Shown here piece after piece: positions 1 through 8,315 of a stretch of DNA of 16,105 nucleotides. Under the pieces are notes generated by a model that saw only the letters and a program-made list of their open reading frames with translations, was not told the DNA's origin and did no database searches. Each line of letters opens with the position of its first letter. Position 1 is the first letter of the stretch. A program made the position numbers and the translations under genes. Source of the stretch: BQJD01 sp964350265 (GTDB taxonomy: Bacteria; Pseudomonadota; Gammaproteobacteria; Arenicellales; CAJQKF01); contig CAYGJZ010000085.1 in NCBI GenBank assembly GCA_964350265.1, positions 1 through 16,105 on the forward strand, in the 5' to 3' direction.

Positions 1-62
1 ACGACCATGCCCCGGTGGAGCGACTGGTCTCCACCCTGTTCTGGAGCGAGATGGGACTGTAA
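1..62 (+). CDS. C-terminal end of an unidentified upstream gene (partial)
   Basis: Reading from base 3, the window opens in frame with DHAPVERLVSTLFWSEMGL and a TAA stop at 60-62. Only 19 residues are visible, too few to assign a family. The stop lies 12 bases before the lipoprotein hydrolase start, on the same strand, so the gene may be the promoter-proximal member of the same transcription unit. The frame is plausible because it ends in a clean stop just before a well-supported gene, but chance is not excluded. Confidence 0.5.
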   Translation, partial: DHAPVERLVSTLFWSEMGL

Positions 63-74
63 CGTGGAACGATC

Positions 75-926
75 ATGCCCCTGACCACATCCATTCCCCG
101 CTCCGCCGCGCTGGGTCTGGTCCTGCTGCTTGCCGCCTGTTCGCCGCTCGACCTAGTCAACGGCGTCTCCGGCAACGACGACGCGGTGGTCCACGCCGAC
201 CTTGCCTACGGCGAACATGCGCGGCAGCGGCTCAACGTCTATACCCCGGCCCGCCCGGGCGCCACGCTGCGCAAGGTGGTGGTGTTCTTCTACGGCGGGC
301 GATGGCAGGACGGCTCGAAGGACGACTACCTGTTCGTCGGCGAGGCACTGGCCGAGGCCGGGCTGGTGGCGGTGATCCCCGACCACCGCCTGTACCCGGA
401 GGTTCGCTTCCCGGCCTTCGTCGACGATGCCGCCAACGCGGTGCGCTGGGTACGCGCGCACATCGCCGACTACGGCGGCGACCCGGCGAGGATCTACCTG
501 GCCGGCCACTCCTCGGGTGCCCACATCGCCACCCTGGTCGGCCTGGACCAGGACCGGCTGGAGCCGGACGGGCTGCGTGGCATCGTCGGCATCTCCGGAC
601 CCTACGACTTCCTGCCCTTCTACAACGACGAGATCGCCGACATCTTCGCCGGCACCGAGGACGAACGGACCACCCAGCCCATTCACTACGTCGATGGCGA
701 CGAGCCCGCGTTGCTGCTGATCAGCGGCGAGGACGATCGCACCGTGGACCCGGGCAACACGCGTCGGCTGGCCGCCCGCGTGCGTGAACGCGGTGGCGAG
801 GTGGACACGCGCTTTTATCCGGACACCGGACACTATATGATCATCGGCGCCATCGCCGGTCCGCTGAACGGCTTTGCACCCACGCTGAAGGACCTGCTCG
901 ACTTCGTCGCGCCGGATACGCCGTAG
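75..926 (+). CDS. Lipoprotein alpha/beta-hydrolase (carboxylesterase-type)
   Basis: 283-residue serine hydrolase of the alpha/beta fold, related to the carboxylesterase/BD-FAE-like group. The N-terminus is a lipoprotein signal: a short polar stretch, a hydrophobic run (residues 11-21) and the lipobox LAAC at 19-22, so Cys22 should be lipidated and the enzyme anchored to a membrane facing the periplasm. The nucleophile elbow is GHSSG at 144-148 (Ser146). The probable acid is in GEDDRTVD (Asp220 or 221) and the base is His253 in DTGHY. The usual HGGG oxyanion motif appears here as YGGRW (73-77). The ATG at 75 is preceded by a weak GGAA. The gene is followed after 38 bases by an aldo/keto reductase in the same direction. 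An ester or lactone substrate is likely from the fold; which one cannot be told. Confidence 0.88.
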   Translation: MPLTTSIPRSAALGLVLLLAACSPLDLVNGVSGNDDAVVHADLAYGEHARQRLNVYTPARPGATLRKVVVFFYGGRWQDGSKDDYLFVGEALAEAGLVAVIPDHRLYPEVRFPAFVDDAANAVRWVRAHIADYGGDPARIYLAGHSSGAHIATLVGLDQDRLEPDGLRGIVGISGPYDFLPFYNDEIADIFAGTEDERTTQPIHYVDGDEPALLLISGEDDRTVDPGNTRRLAARVRERGGEVDTRFYPDTGHYMIIGAIAGPLNGFAPTLKDLLDFVAPDTP

Positions 927-964
927 CCGGCGACACCGTCACCACGCACCACCAACGAACCGCC

Positions 965-1966
965 ATGCATCAACGACAACTCGGACCCTTTTCCGTTTCC
1001 GCCCTCGGGCTGGGCTGCATGAACATCTCCATGGGCTACGGTCCGGGCAACGATGCCGAGTCGGAGAAACTGCTTGCCGCCGCCCTCGACCAGGGCTACA
1101 CCCACCTGGACACCGCCTCCATGTACGGCATGGGTCACAGCGAAGGCTTGATCGGCCGCACGCTGAAGGCGCGGCGCAACGACTACGTGCTGGCCAGCAA
1201 GTGCGGCATTGCCAAGGATGCGCAGAACCGGCGGGTGGTCAACGGCCGCCCGGAGGTGATCAAGGCCACCTGCGAGGAAAGTCTCAAGCGACTGGACACC
1301 GACGTCATCGACCTCTACTACCTGCACCGGGTGGACCCGAAGGTACCGCTGGAAGACAGTATCGGCGCCTTCGCCGAGCTGGTCGAGGCCGGCAAGATCC
1401 GTGCCGTGGGCATCTCCGAGTGCTCGGTGGACAGCCTGCGACGCGCCCATGCCGTGCACCCGGTGGCGGCGGTGCAGTCGGAGTACTCGCTGTGGAGCCG
1501 CACCCCGGAGTTCGGCATGCTAAACGCCTGCGCCGAACTCGGCGTCACCTTCGTCGCCTTTGCCCCGCTGGCCCGGGCCTTCCTCACCGGCAAGGCACAG
1601 GATGTCACCCACCTCACCGATACCGACGTGCGCTGCGTCAATGCGCGGCCGCGTTTCGAGCCGGACAACTTCGCCGAGAACGTGAAGCTGCTGGCACCGT
1701 TCGCGGCAGTCGCCGAACGCGAGGGCTGCAGCATGGCGCAGCTGGCGCTGGCCTGGGTACTGGCACGGGGTGATCACATCGTGCCGATCCCCGGCACCAA
1801 GCACATGGACTACATGATCGAGAATGCCGGCGCCGCCGACATCCGTCTCGACCCGGCGGTGGTCACCGAGCTGGACGAACTGATCAACGAGTCGAAGGTG
1901 GCGGGTACCCGCTACACCGAGGCGTTGATGAAGAGCACCGACTCCGAACGCGACCGCGCCGCCTGA
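965..1966 (+). CDS. Aldo/keto reductase
   Basis: 333-residue NAD(P)H-dependent aldo/keto reductase with a TIM-barrel fold, expected in the cytoplasm and reducing an aldehyde or ketone to an alcohol. The catalytic tetrad is complete: Asp49 in HLDTASMYG, Tyr54, Lys79 in LASKCG and His121 in YYLHRVDP. Further family signatures are AVGISECS, VQSEYSLWSR, VTFVAFAPLARAFLTG and the C-terminal cofactor segment IVPIPGTKHMDYMIENA. Length is normal for the family. The start at the first ATG (965) gives the full first beta hairpin (QLGPFSVSALGLGCM); no strong ribosome site precedes it. It lies 38 bases after the lipoprotein hydrolase and 38 before the next gene, suggesting one operon. The substrate is unknown; AKR members of this type are promiscuous and the neighbours do not narrow it. 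Confidence 0.93.
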   Translation: MHQRQLGPFSVSALGLGCMNISMGYGPGNDAESEKLLAAALDQGYTHLDTASMYGMGHSEGLIGRTLKARRNDYVLASKCGIAKDAQNRRVVNGRPEVIKATCEESLKRLDTDVIDLYYLHRVDPKVPLEDSIGAFAELVEAGKIRAVGISECSVDSLRRAHAVHPVAAVQSEYSLWSRTPEFGMLNACAELGVTFVAFAPLARAFLTGKAQDVTHLTDTDVRCVNARPRFEPDNFAENVKLLAPFAAVAEREGCSMAQLALAWVLARGDHIVPIPGTKHMDYMIENAGAADIRLDPAVVTELDELINESKVAGTRYTEALMKSTDSERDRAA

Positions 1967-2004
1967 CCGGTACCGCGTTCCACCGCCAACCGGCCGGGAG
2001 CACG

Positions 2005-2808
2005 ATGCGCACGCAGCCGGCGGTGGAGATCGTCGCGCTGCTCACCCATCGCCTGGACGCGTCGGTGGTGGCGCACTACCGGGCCCTGAAGCGCAGCGAG
2101 AGCGCCACCCGGCAGGTGCGCCTGCTGTGGCACGTGGTGCACCACGGCGTGCCGTGCCCCGGGGGCATCGACGAGTCCGACCTGCTGCGCTTCACCGGCC
2201 GCGATATCCGGCTGCTCGGCCTGCCGCTGCTCGAGGACCGCCTCGTTCCGGGGTGCCAGCACTACCCGCTGTACCACTTCTTCGGCAAGCCGGAAACCCG
2301 CCCGCGAACGCTCTGGCTGGTGGAGCACGACGTGCGCTTCAACGGCGATTGGTCATCGCTGTTCGATCATTTCGCCGCCTTCGATGACGACCTGCTGGCC
2401 TGTCACCTTGCCGACCATGCGCGCTGCCCGCGCTGGCCCTGGTGGGACCTGGAGCACCGTGGACCGGGGCTGCGCCACCGCATTCCGGAACGCCGTCGGC
2501 TGCGTGCCTTCCTGCCGCTGATGCGCCTGTCCGGCGACGCCCTGGTCGCCCTGCGCCGTTGGCAGGAGCTGGGCTGGCACGGACACAGCGAAACCCTGGT
2601 GCCGACCTTGCTGCACCACCATGGCTACCGCCTGCGCGACATCGGCGGCGATGGTCCCCTGGTCGGCGATGCCGAGCGGAATCGCTTCTACCTCGGCACC
2701 ATCGGTGCCGGGAACGGCGACCTGTCCGCCTCCACCATGCGCCACCGGCCGCCGTTCGCGCAGCCGGGCAGCGAACCCGGCATGCTCTACCACCCGGTCA
2801 AGTCATAG
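2005..2808 (+). CDS. Unrecognised protein, possibly glycosyltransferase-like
   Basis: 267 residues, not confidently recognised. A ribosome site GGGAG lies 4 bases before the ATG. The protein starts with a beta-strand-like segment (EIVALLTHRLD), then has the central segment TLWLVEHDVRFNGDWSSLFD (102-121), where an acidic EHD follows a hydrophobic strand much as the DxD of GT-A glycosyltransferases does. It ends with a conserved-looking GMLYHPVKS. A His/Trp-rich middle (CPRWPWWDLEHR, 141-152) and HGHSETLVPTLLHHHGY (192-208) follow. No signal peptide or membrane helix is seen, so it is probably cytoplasmic. The resemblance to nucleotide-sugar transferases is a fold-level impression only. The gene is third in a + strand run after the hydrolase and reductase, and converges on the next operon with 28 bases between stops. 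Confidence 0.8.
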   Translation: MRTQPAVEIVALLTHRLDASVVAHYRALKRSESATRQVRLLWHVVHHGVPCPGGIDESDLLRFTGRDIRLLGLPLLEDRLVPGCQHYPLYHFFGKPETRPRTLWLVEHDVRFNGDWSSLFDHFAAFDDDLLACHLADHARCPRWPWWDLEHRGPGLRHRIPERRRLRAFLPLMRLSGDALVALRRWQELGWHGHSETLVPTLLHHHGYRLRDIGGDGPLVGDAERNRFYLGTIGAGNGDLSASTMRHRPPFAQPGSEPGMLYHPVKS

Positions 2809-2836
2809 CCGGGCACACCTGCGCCAGGCGACGGTG

Positions 2837-3700
2837 TCAGGCCGCCTCGGTGTCCAGGCGAACCCGTTCGACCTCGACCTCCTGCACGCCGAGGCCGTCG
2901 ATGGCCAGCCGCAGCCGGTCGCCTTCGCGCAGGTAGCGCGGCGGCTTCTGACCCATGCCGACGCCGGCCGGCGTGCCGGTGGCGATGATGTCGCCGGGCA
3001 GCAGCGACATGAACCGGCTGAGGTAGCTGATGATGGTGCGCACGCCGAAGATCATGTTGGCGGTGGTGCCGTCCTGGAACCGCTGGCCGTTGACATCCAG
3101 GGTCAGCGACAGGTTCTGCGGATCGGCAATCTCCTCGCTGGTGACCAGCCAGGGGCCAAGCGGACCGAAGGTGTCGGCGGACTTGCCCTTCACCCACTGG
3201 CCGCCCCGCTCGAGCTGGTAGCTGCGTTCGGAAACGTCGTTGAACAACGCGTAGCCGGCCACGTGGTCGAGGGCATCGGCCTCGGTGACATAGCGGGTGG
3301 TGCGACCGATGACCGCGGCCAGCTCGACCTCCCAGTCGCTCTTCTCCGACCCAGGCGGCAGGCGAACCGGATCGGTCGGTCCGCTCAGCGACGAGGTCGA
3401 CTTCAGGAAGACGATGGGTTCGGTGGGCGCCTGCATGCCGGACTCGCTGGCATGGTCGGTGTAGTTCAGTCCGATGCAGACGATCTTGCCGGGGTTGGCC
3501 ACGCAGGGACCGACGCGAACATCCGCGCCGGCCAACGGCAGGCTGGCCACGTCGAGGGCGCGCAACCGGTCAAGGTCGCCGGAACGGAAGAACTCCACGT
3601 CGATGTCGTCCACCACCGCGGACAGGTCGCGAATCGCGCCATCGTCGTCGAGCAGGCCGGGCTTCTCCTTGCCGGCAGGGCCAAATCGCAGTAACCGCAT
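2837..3700 (-). CDS. Fumarylacetoacetate hydrolase (FAH) family protein
   Basis: 287-residue member of the FAH superfamily, metal-dependent enzymes that hydrolyse, hydrate or decarboxylate 2-oxo or acylpyruvate-type acids. The metal site is visible: Glu124 and Glu126 in SDWEVELA and Asp155 in ALFNDVSERS. Further hallmarks are IVCIGLNYTDHASESG (73-88), IVFLKSTSSLSGP, GKSADTFGPLGPW and the TGTPAGVGMG loop (241-250). The N-terminal RLLRFG...PGLLDDDG segment is typical of the long bacterial form. A ribosome site TGGAG lies 7 bases before the ATG at 3700. It is the last gene of the minus-strand catabolic operon, 39 bases after the quinone-reductase-like gene. Relatives are often labelled ureidoglycolate lyase, but a genuine AllA is encoded elsewhere in this window, and the context argues for a terminal C-C or related cleavage step in the transporter-linked pathway. 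Confidence 0.93.
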   Translation of the reverse strand: MRLLRFGPAGKEKPGLLDDDGAIRDLSAVVDDIDVEFFRSGDLDRLRALDVASLPLAGADVRVGPCVANPGKIVCIGLNYTDHASESGMQAPTEPIVFLKSTSSLSGPTDPVRLPPGSEKSDWEVELAAVIGRTTRYVTEADALDHVAGYALFNDVSERSYQLERGGQWVKGKSADTFGPLGPWLVTSEEIADPQNLSLTLDVNGQRFQDGTTANMIFGVRTIISYLSRFMSLLPGDIIATGTPAGVGMGQKPPRYLREGDRLRLAIDGLGVQEVEVERVRLDTEAA

Positions 3701-3739
3701 ACAAAAACTCCAGGGTTGACGAGGCAGGCAATCGCCTCG

Positions 3740-4726
3740 TTACAGTGCAAACAGGATCTTTCCCACCGACTGCCGGGATTCCAGCCGCTGATGGGCCAGC
3801 ACGGCGTCGGACAGGGGAAAGCGCTGGTCGATGGCGACGTCCAGGGGCAGTCGTTCCAGCAGGTTGAACATCTCGTCGGCACGCCACTGCGCCTCGGCAT
3901 GGTCGCGGCGGTAATGGGCCAGGTGCGGGCGGGTGAAGAACACCGAGCCCGCCTCGGCCAGGCCCATCGGCGAGACCGACTCCACCGCGCCGGAGCTGGC
4001 GCCGTAGAGCACGTAGGTACCGCGCAGCTTCATGCAGGAGAGGCTGGCGGCGATGGTGCTTTGACCCACCGAGTCGTAGACCACGTCCACGCCCTGGCCA
4101 TCGGTGGCATCGCGCACCCGCGCGACGAAGTCATCGTCGGCATAACCGGCGACCACGTCGGCACCGAGCCTGCGCACCCTGGCCGCCTTGTCCTCGTTGC
4201 TGGTGGTGGCCACCACCTTCGCGCCGCGTGCCTTGGCCACCTGCACCAGCAACTGCCCGACGCCGCCCGCGGCGGCATGCACCAGGCACCAGTCGCCGGG
4301 GCCGAGGGTGTAGGCGGAGTGGGTCAGGTAGTGGCAGGTGGCGCCCTGCAGCATGATGGCCGCGGCGATATCGAAGTCGCAGCCGTCGGGGAGCTTGACC
4401 ACCTTGTCCACCGCCACCGACACGTACTCGGCATAGCCGGCGGTGCCCAGGCAGTAGCCGACCCGGTCGCCCGTGGCAAGCCCGCTGACGCCTTTGCCCA
4501 CCTCCTCGACCACGCCGCTGCCTTCCAGGCCCGGGATCATCGGCAATGCCGTGCCGTAGGTGTGCTCGCCACGGTACATGCCCTTGCGCATGTACACGTC
4601 GGCGAAGTTGATGCCGGCACAGGCCTGGCGGATCACCACCTCGCCGTTTCCGGCGTGTGGCTCCGGAACGTCTTCGCAGACCAGTTTCTCGGCCCCGCCG
4701 TACTCGTACACCCTTACCGCCTGCAT
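3740..4726 (-). CDS. Quinone oxidoreductase-like MDR enzyme (zinc-free)
   Basis: 328-residue medium-chain dehydrogenase/reductase of the NADPH:quinone reductase group. These cytoplasmic enzymes pass hydride from NADPH to quinones or activated enones. The N-terminal catalytic half has MQAVRVYEYGG and ACAGINFADVYMRKGMY (36-52). The nucleotide fold has AAAGGVGQLLVQVAKARG (151-168), and the C-terminal half returns to the barrel (FPLSDAVLAHQRLESRQSVGKIL). No structural-zinc cysteine cluster is present, as expected for quinone reductases. The frame is open upstream to 4846, but the start at 4726 is chosen because AAGGAGGT sits a few bases before it, the protein then has family length, and the longer version would run into the dioxygenase gene. 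It is 49 bases behind the dioxygenase gene and in the same operon. Confidence 0.93.
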   Translation of the reverse strand: MQAVRVYEYGGAEKLVCEDVPEPHAGNGEVVIRQACAGINFADVYMRKGMYRGEHTYGTALPMIPGLEGSGVVEEVGKGVSGLATGDRVGYCLGTAGYAEYVSVAVDKVVKLPDGCDFDIAAAIMLQGATCHYLTHSAYTLGPGDWCLVHAAAGGVGQLLVQVAKARGAKVVATTSNEDKAARVRRLGADVVAGYADDDFVARVRDATDGQGVDVVYDSVGQSTIAASLSCMKLRGTYVLYGASSGAVESVSPMGLAEAGSVFFTRPHLAHYRRDHAEAQWRADEMFNLLERLPLDVAIDQRFPLSDAVLAHQRLESRQSVGKILFAL

Positions 4727-4775
4727 GCGGATACCTCCTTCTTCGCGATCCTTCGTTGCCGCCGGACTTCGCCCC

Positions 4776-5657
4776 TCAGCATGGTCGCTCGCTGCCCTTG
4801 ACCTGGGTGCGGTGCAGTACCCGGCGGGACTGGTCATCGAAGGCATCCCTTCGGTGCATGGTGCAGCGGTTGTCCCACATCACCAGGTCGCCCACCTGCC
4901 ATTGCTGGTCCCAGCGGAATTCCGGCCGGGTGGCATGGGCCCACAGGGCGTCGAGCAGTTCCTCGCTCTCGGCCACCGACAGGCCGTCCACGTAGCCGTT
5001 GCGACGGCGTCCCAGGTACAGGCAGCGGGCGCCGGTTTCCGGGTGGGTGGTGACCAGCGGGTGCCAGGCACCGGGAATCCTGCGCGGATCCGTTTCGTCG
5101 GCGAACTCCTCGTAGCCCTTGCGCACTTCCCCGGCGCTGTTGCGGCTGTAGTCGTGCTTGCAGCGCCGCCCGGCCACCGCCTCCTTCAGGTCCGCGGGCA
5201 GAGCCTCGTAGGCGGCGTACATGTTCAGGAAACTGGTATCGCCGCCGCTCGCGGGGATCTCCAGCGCGTACAGGCAGGTCATCTTCGGCGGTTGCTCGAC
5301 ATAGGACATGTCGGTGTGCCACTCGGCCTCGTAGGAACCAAGACTGCCGATGGCCTTGCCGTTCACCTTGACGTTGGAGACCACGAGGATCTCCGGGTGC
5401 TCGGGAATCTCGCGCTCGCCGGTGCTGGAGATCGGCGCCAGGTCGAGTTCGCCGAAGAAGCGGCTGAACTCGATCAACCGGCCATCGTCGAGTTGCTGGT
5501 TGCGGAAGCGCAGCACCAGGTTGTCGTGCCAGGCGGAGACGATCTGTTCCAGGGTGTCGGTTGCCAGTGGAACCGACAGGTCGACGCCGAGAACGTCCGC
5601 GCCGATCCCGGCGCCGCTCTTGCGTACGTCCACGGATGGTGTTGCATGCTGGTTCAA
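4776..5657 (-). CDS. TauD/TfdA-family Fe(II)/2-oxoglutarate dioxygenase
   Basis: 293-residue non-haem iron dioxygenase that hydroxylates a substrate while converting 2-oxoglutarate and O2 to succinate and CO2. The iron facial triad is His114 and Asp116 in EWHTDMSY, and His268 in WDNRCTMHRRD. Arg279 is 11 residues after the distal His, as expected for the 2-oxoglutarate carboxylate, and Arg283 fits the second anchoring position of TauD. The start codon is TTG: it is preceded by AGGAG at 7 bases' distance, no ATG occurs before residue 117, and the TTG places the N-terminal GAGIGADVLGVDLS strand correctly. It lies 27 bases after the MR/MLE gene. Family substrates include taurine, 2,4-D and other carboxylates or sulfonates. 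The neighbouring carboxylate transporter favours a carboxylate, which is inference. Confidence 0.94.
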   Translation of the reverse strand: MNQHATPSVDVRKSGAGIGADVLGVDLSVPLATDTLEQIVSAWHDNLVLRFRNQQLDDGRLIEFSRFFGELDLAPISSTGEREIPEHPEILVVSNVKVNGKAIGSLGSYEAEWHTDMSYVEQPPKMTCLYALEIPASGGDTSFLNMYAAYEALPADLKEAVAGRRCKHDYSRNSAGEVRKGYEEFADETDPRRIPGAWHPLVTTHPETGARCLYLGRRRNGYVDGLSVAESEELLDALWAHATRPEFRWDQQWQVGDLVMWDNRCTMHRRDAFDDQSRRVLHRTQVKGSERPC

Positions 5658-5684
5658 GTGAGTGCTCCTGTTCGCATCAATGGT

Positions 5685-6809
5685 TTACGGGTAGGCGGTC
5701 GTGGCCACGGCCAGCGATTCGACTTCCCCGCGCATGACCTCGAGCCGGGCCTGCGCCGGAACCCGCAACCAGGCGCCTTCCACGGTCAGCGGATCGCGCA
5801 GCAGGCGCGAGGTGGTTTTCAAAAAGCCGTTCAGTTCGCCGGCGGTGGCCAGCTTCGAGTACTGGTAGCACAGCGCCTCGTGGTAGCAGCCAAGATCGCT
5901 GGCCACGCCGTTGCCGACCACCACGCGCAGACCGAGTCGATGACCGAGTTCGACCTGCCGTGCCAGGGCCGTCGGCCCCCCCGCCTTGCCGAGCTTCAGC
6001 TTCACCGCGGTCACCCCGCGCAGGCCGGCGGCATACTCGATGTCGGCGTCGCCGTAGATCGACTCGTCCAGCATGACGGGCAGGATTTCCTGCGCGGCGA
6101 TCTCCTCGAGCAGGTCCCAGCGATGCGCCGGCACCGGCTGCTCGAAGACCTCCACCGCCGCCAGCGGCACCTGCCGGGCAAAGGCGATGGCGGAGGCGAG
6201 GTCATAGCCCTGGTTGGCGTCCATGCGCAGTTGGGCCGCGCCGTCCACCGCCGCGGCGATGGCGCGCACCCGGCGGGCATCGTCGTCGGCGTGGTAGCCG
6301 ACCTTGACCTTCAGCGTGCGGTAACCGGCGTCCACCAGCTTGCGGGCGGCTTCCGCCGCGGCCACCGGGTCCAGGGTATTGACGGTGCCGGCCAGTTCCA
6401 CCCGGCACTCGCTGCCGTTGCCGGCCAGCGTCTCGCTGCCGGCGAGGTCGTCGATGGCTTCGTGGATCGCCGACACCACGAAGGGGTAGCCGAGCAGGTC
6501 GCGGCCGAGGCGCTCCTCGATGCCGTCGGCACCGGCCACCAGCTGCGGCAGGACCTGGTTGGCATGGGCCCAGGCCTGGTCAGGGTCCTCCGGCGAGTAG
6601 CCGGCCACCGGGCAGGCCTCTCCCCAGCCCTGCCGACCCTGGTCGTCCTCGAGTTCGAACAACAGCACGTCGAAGGCATCCAGGCGGCCGAGGGCGTTTT
6701 CATAGGGCTGCTTCAGCGGCATGCGCAGGCGGTAGGCACGGGCCCTGCGAATGCTCGGCAGCGTGGCCACCGGCTGCGTGGCTGCCGAAGGCGACTCAGG
6801 CACGGGCAT
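5685..6809 (-). CDS. Enolase-superfamily enzyme, MR/MLE type
   Basis: 374 residues from the chosen start. An N-terminal capping domain (YRLRMPLKQPYENALGRL, then the substrate-loop segment WGEACPVAGYSPE) is followed by a (beta/alpha)7-beta barrel. Metal ligands are Asp197 (RMDANQGY), Glu223 (VFEQPV) and Asp248 (MLDES). The KxK catalytic motif is Lys167/Lys169 (TLKVKVG), and Lys272 in VKLKLGKAGG matches the second-face lysine of the muconate-lactonising subgroup. Such enzymes abstract the proton alpha to a carboxylate and do epimerisation, cycloisomerisation or elimination. The frame extends to a GTG at 6830, but the ATG at 6809 is preferred: GGAGG precedes it (close spacing) and the extra residues are not family-like. 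It overlaps the tctA stop by 14 bases, implying translational coupling. The exact reaction is not assignable. Confidence 0.92.
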   Translation of the reverse strand: MPVPESPSAATQPVATLPSIRRARAYRLRMPLKQPYENALGRLDAFDVLLFELEDDQGRQGWGEACPVAGYSPEDPDQAWAHANQVLPQLVAGADGIEERLGRDLLGYPFVVSAIHEAIDDLAGSETLAGNGSECRVELAGTVNTLDPVAAAEAARKLVDAGYRTLKVKVGYHADDDARRVRAIAAAVDGAAQLRMDANQGYDLASAIAFARQVPLAAVEVFEQPVPAHRWDLLEEIAAQEILPVMLDESIYGDADIEYAAGLRGVTAVKLKLGKAGGPTALARQVELGHRLGLRVVVGNGVASDLGCYHEALCYQYSKLATAGELNGFLKTTSRLLRDPLTVEGAWLRVPAQARLEVMRGEVESLAVATTAYP

Positions 6810-8304
6810 CGCCTCCGCCCGCGGCGGCACGCGCCATGCGCATGCGCACGATGGGCACGACGAAGGTAAAGGCGGCCAGCAACAGGATGAACAGCGTGAT
6901 CGGCCGGTTGACGAAGATCATCATGCCATCGTTGGAGGAAATCAGCGCGCGGCGGAAGTTCTCTTCGATCAGCGTGCCGAGCACGATGGCCAGCACGATG
7001 GGAACCACCGACATGCCGGCCTGGCGAACCAGGAAGCCGAACACGCCGAGTCCCAGCGCCACGTAGACGTCGAACACGTTGGAGCGAACGCTGAAGGCGC
7101 CGACCACCGACAGCGAGAGGATGGTCATGACGATGAACGGCGTCGGCATCTGCACCAGCCGCACCCACAGGCCGACACCGAAGATGCCGTAGACCAGCAT
7201 GAAGAGGTTGGCCAGGCCCAGTGCCAGGAACAGGAAGTAGACCAGGCCGGAATCGGAGACGAACAGGCTCGGCCCCGGGGTGACGCCGTGCAGCAGCATG
7301 GCGCCGAGCAGCACCGCGGCGGTGGCCGACCCGGGAATGCCGAAGGCCAGCAGGGGCACCAGCGAGGTGCTGATGGTGGCGTTGTTGCTGGACTCGGCGG
7401 CGGCCAGGCCTTCCTGCGACCCGTCGCCGAAACGCTCCGGCTCGTGGGCGAAACGCCGCGCCTCGTTGTAGCCCACCCAGTTGGCGGCGGCGGCACCGAT
7501 GGCCGGCAGCGCGCCGAGCACGGCGCCCACCGCCGAGCCGATGGCGGTGACCCGGCCGATCCGGCGCGCCACCGACCACGGCAGGTTGAATGCCCACAGC
7601 CCCGGCATGCCGGCGACCTTGCGCGAGACGTGGCGGTTGTGCAGCAGGGTAATGGCTTCGGACACCGCGAACAGGCCCACCAGCGCGGGGATGTAGGGAA
7701 TGCCTTCGATGAGGTCGACGTAGCCGAAGGTGAAGCGCGGGTAGCCGGTGAACGGATCGATGCCGATGGTGGTGATGATCAGTCCAAGCAGGGCCACCAC
7801 GAAACCGGCCAGCACCATGCCCTGCACCAGGCTGGCGATGATGGCGACACCGAGGACACCAAGGGCGAAGTACTCCGGTGCGCCGAAGTTCAAGGCGAAC
7901 TCGGCCAGCGGCAGGGAGAAGAACACCAGCACCACGGTGCCCGCCAGTCCACCGATCACCGAGGTGACGATGGAGATGGACAGCGCCCGGTCGAGCTTGC
8001 CCTGCTTGGTCAGCGGGTAGCCGTCGAGCACGGTGGCCGCCGACGCCGGCGTACCGGGCACGCCAATGGTGATGGCGGTGATCGACCCGGCATAGGTGGC
8101 GGCGGTGTACAGGCCGATGAGCACCGCCAGCGCCACCTCGGTGGACAGCGCATAGGTGGCGGCCACCAGCAGCGCGGTGCCGGAGGTGGCGTCGAGCCCC
8201 GGCAGGGCGCCGAAGGCCATGCCGATGGTGACGCCGAGAAACAATCCAACCAGGACCGGCGGCTGGGTGAGCAGCGCCAGGCCGGCCAGCATGCCTTCAA
8301 TCAT
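6796..8304 (-). CDS. tctA: Tripartite tricarboxylate transporter, large permease TctA
   Basis: 502-residue polytopic inner-membrane protein, the large channel subunit of the tripartite tricarboxylate transporter (TTT) family. With TctB it moves a carboxylate delivered by a periplasmic TctC, driven by an ion gradient. Signatures include GMAFGALPGLDATSGTALL near the N-terminus, TYAGSITAITIGVPGTPASA, the central GALPAIGAAAANWVGY and SSNNATISTSLVPLLAFGIPGSATAAVLLGA, an internal duplication of the PGLxxxxG-type loop typical of the family. The whole length is hydrophobic with short loops, and the size matches the usual value just over 500. The frame is open to 8430, but the ATG at 8304 is chosen: AGGA precedes it at good distance and the extra residues would overlap tctB. 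It starts 11 bases after tctB. Confidence 0.97.
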   Translation of the reverse strand: MIEGMLAGLALLTQPPVLVGLFLGVTIGMAFGALPGLDATSGTALLVAATYALSTEVALAVLIGLYTAATYAGSITAITIGVPGTPASAATVLDGYPLTKQGKLDRALSISIVTSVIGGLAGTVVLVFFSLPLAEFALNFGAPEYFALGVLGVAIIASLVQGMVLAGFVVALLGLIITTIGIDPFTGYPRFTFGYVDLIEGIPYIPALVGLFAVSEAITLLHNRHVSRKVAGMPGLWAFNLPWSVARRIGRVTAIGSAVGAVLGALPAIGAAAANWVGYNEARRFAHEPERFGDGSQEGLAAAESSNNATISTSLVPLLAFGIPGSATAAVLLGAMLLHGVTPGPSLFVSDSGLVYFLFLALGLANLFMLVYGIFGVGLWVRLVQMPTPFIVMTILSLSVVGAFSVRSNVFDVYVALGLGVFGFLVRQAGMSVVPIVLAIVLGTLIEENFRRALISSNDGMMIFVNRPITLFILLLAAFTFVVPIVRMRMARAAAGGGDARA

Positions 8305-8315
8305 GATCGTCCTGC

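Noticed and set aside
2837..3700. FAH-family gene as a second ureidoglycolate lyase of the purine pathway
   Set aside because: That label is commonly transferred to this family; a genuine AllA is encoded in the purine operon at 15353-15856, and this gene belongs to the transporter-linked operon about 12 kb away.
4560..6869. A 769-codon open frame on the + strand
   Set aside because: It lies opposite the well-supported dioxygenase and MR/MLE genes; its His/Gly/Val/Arg-rich composition is that of an antisense shadow in GC-rich DNA.
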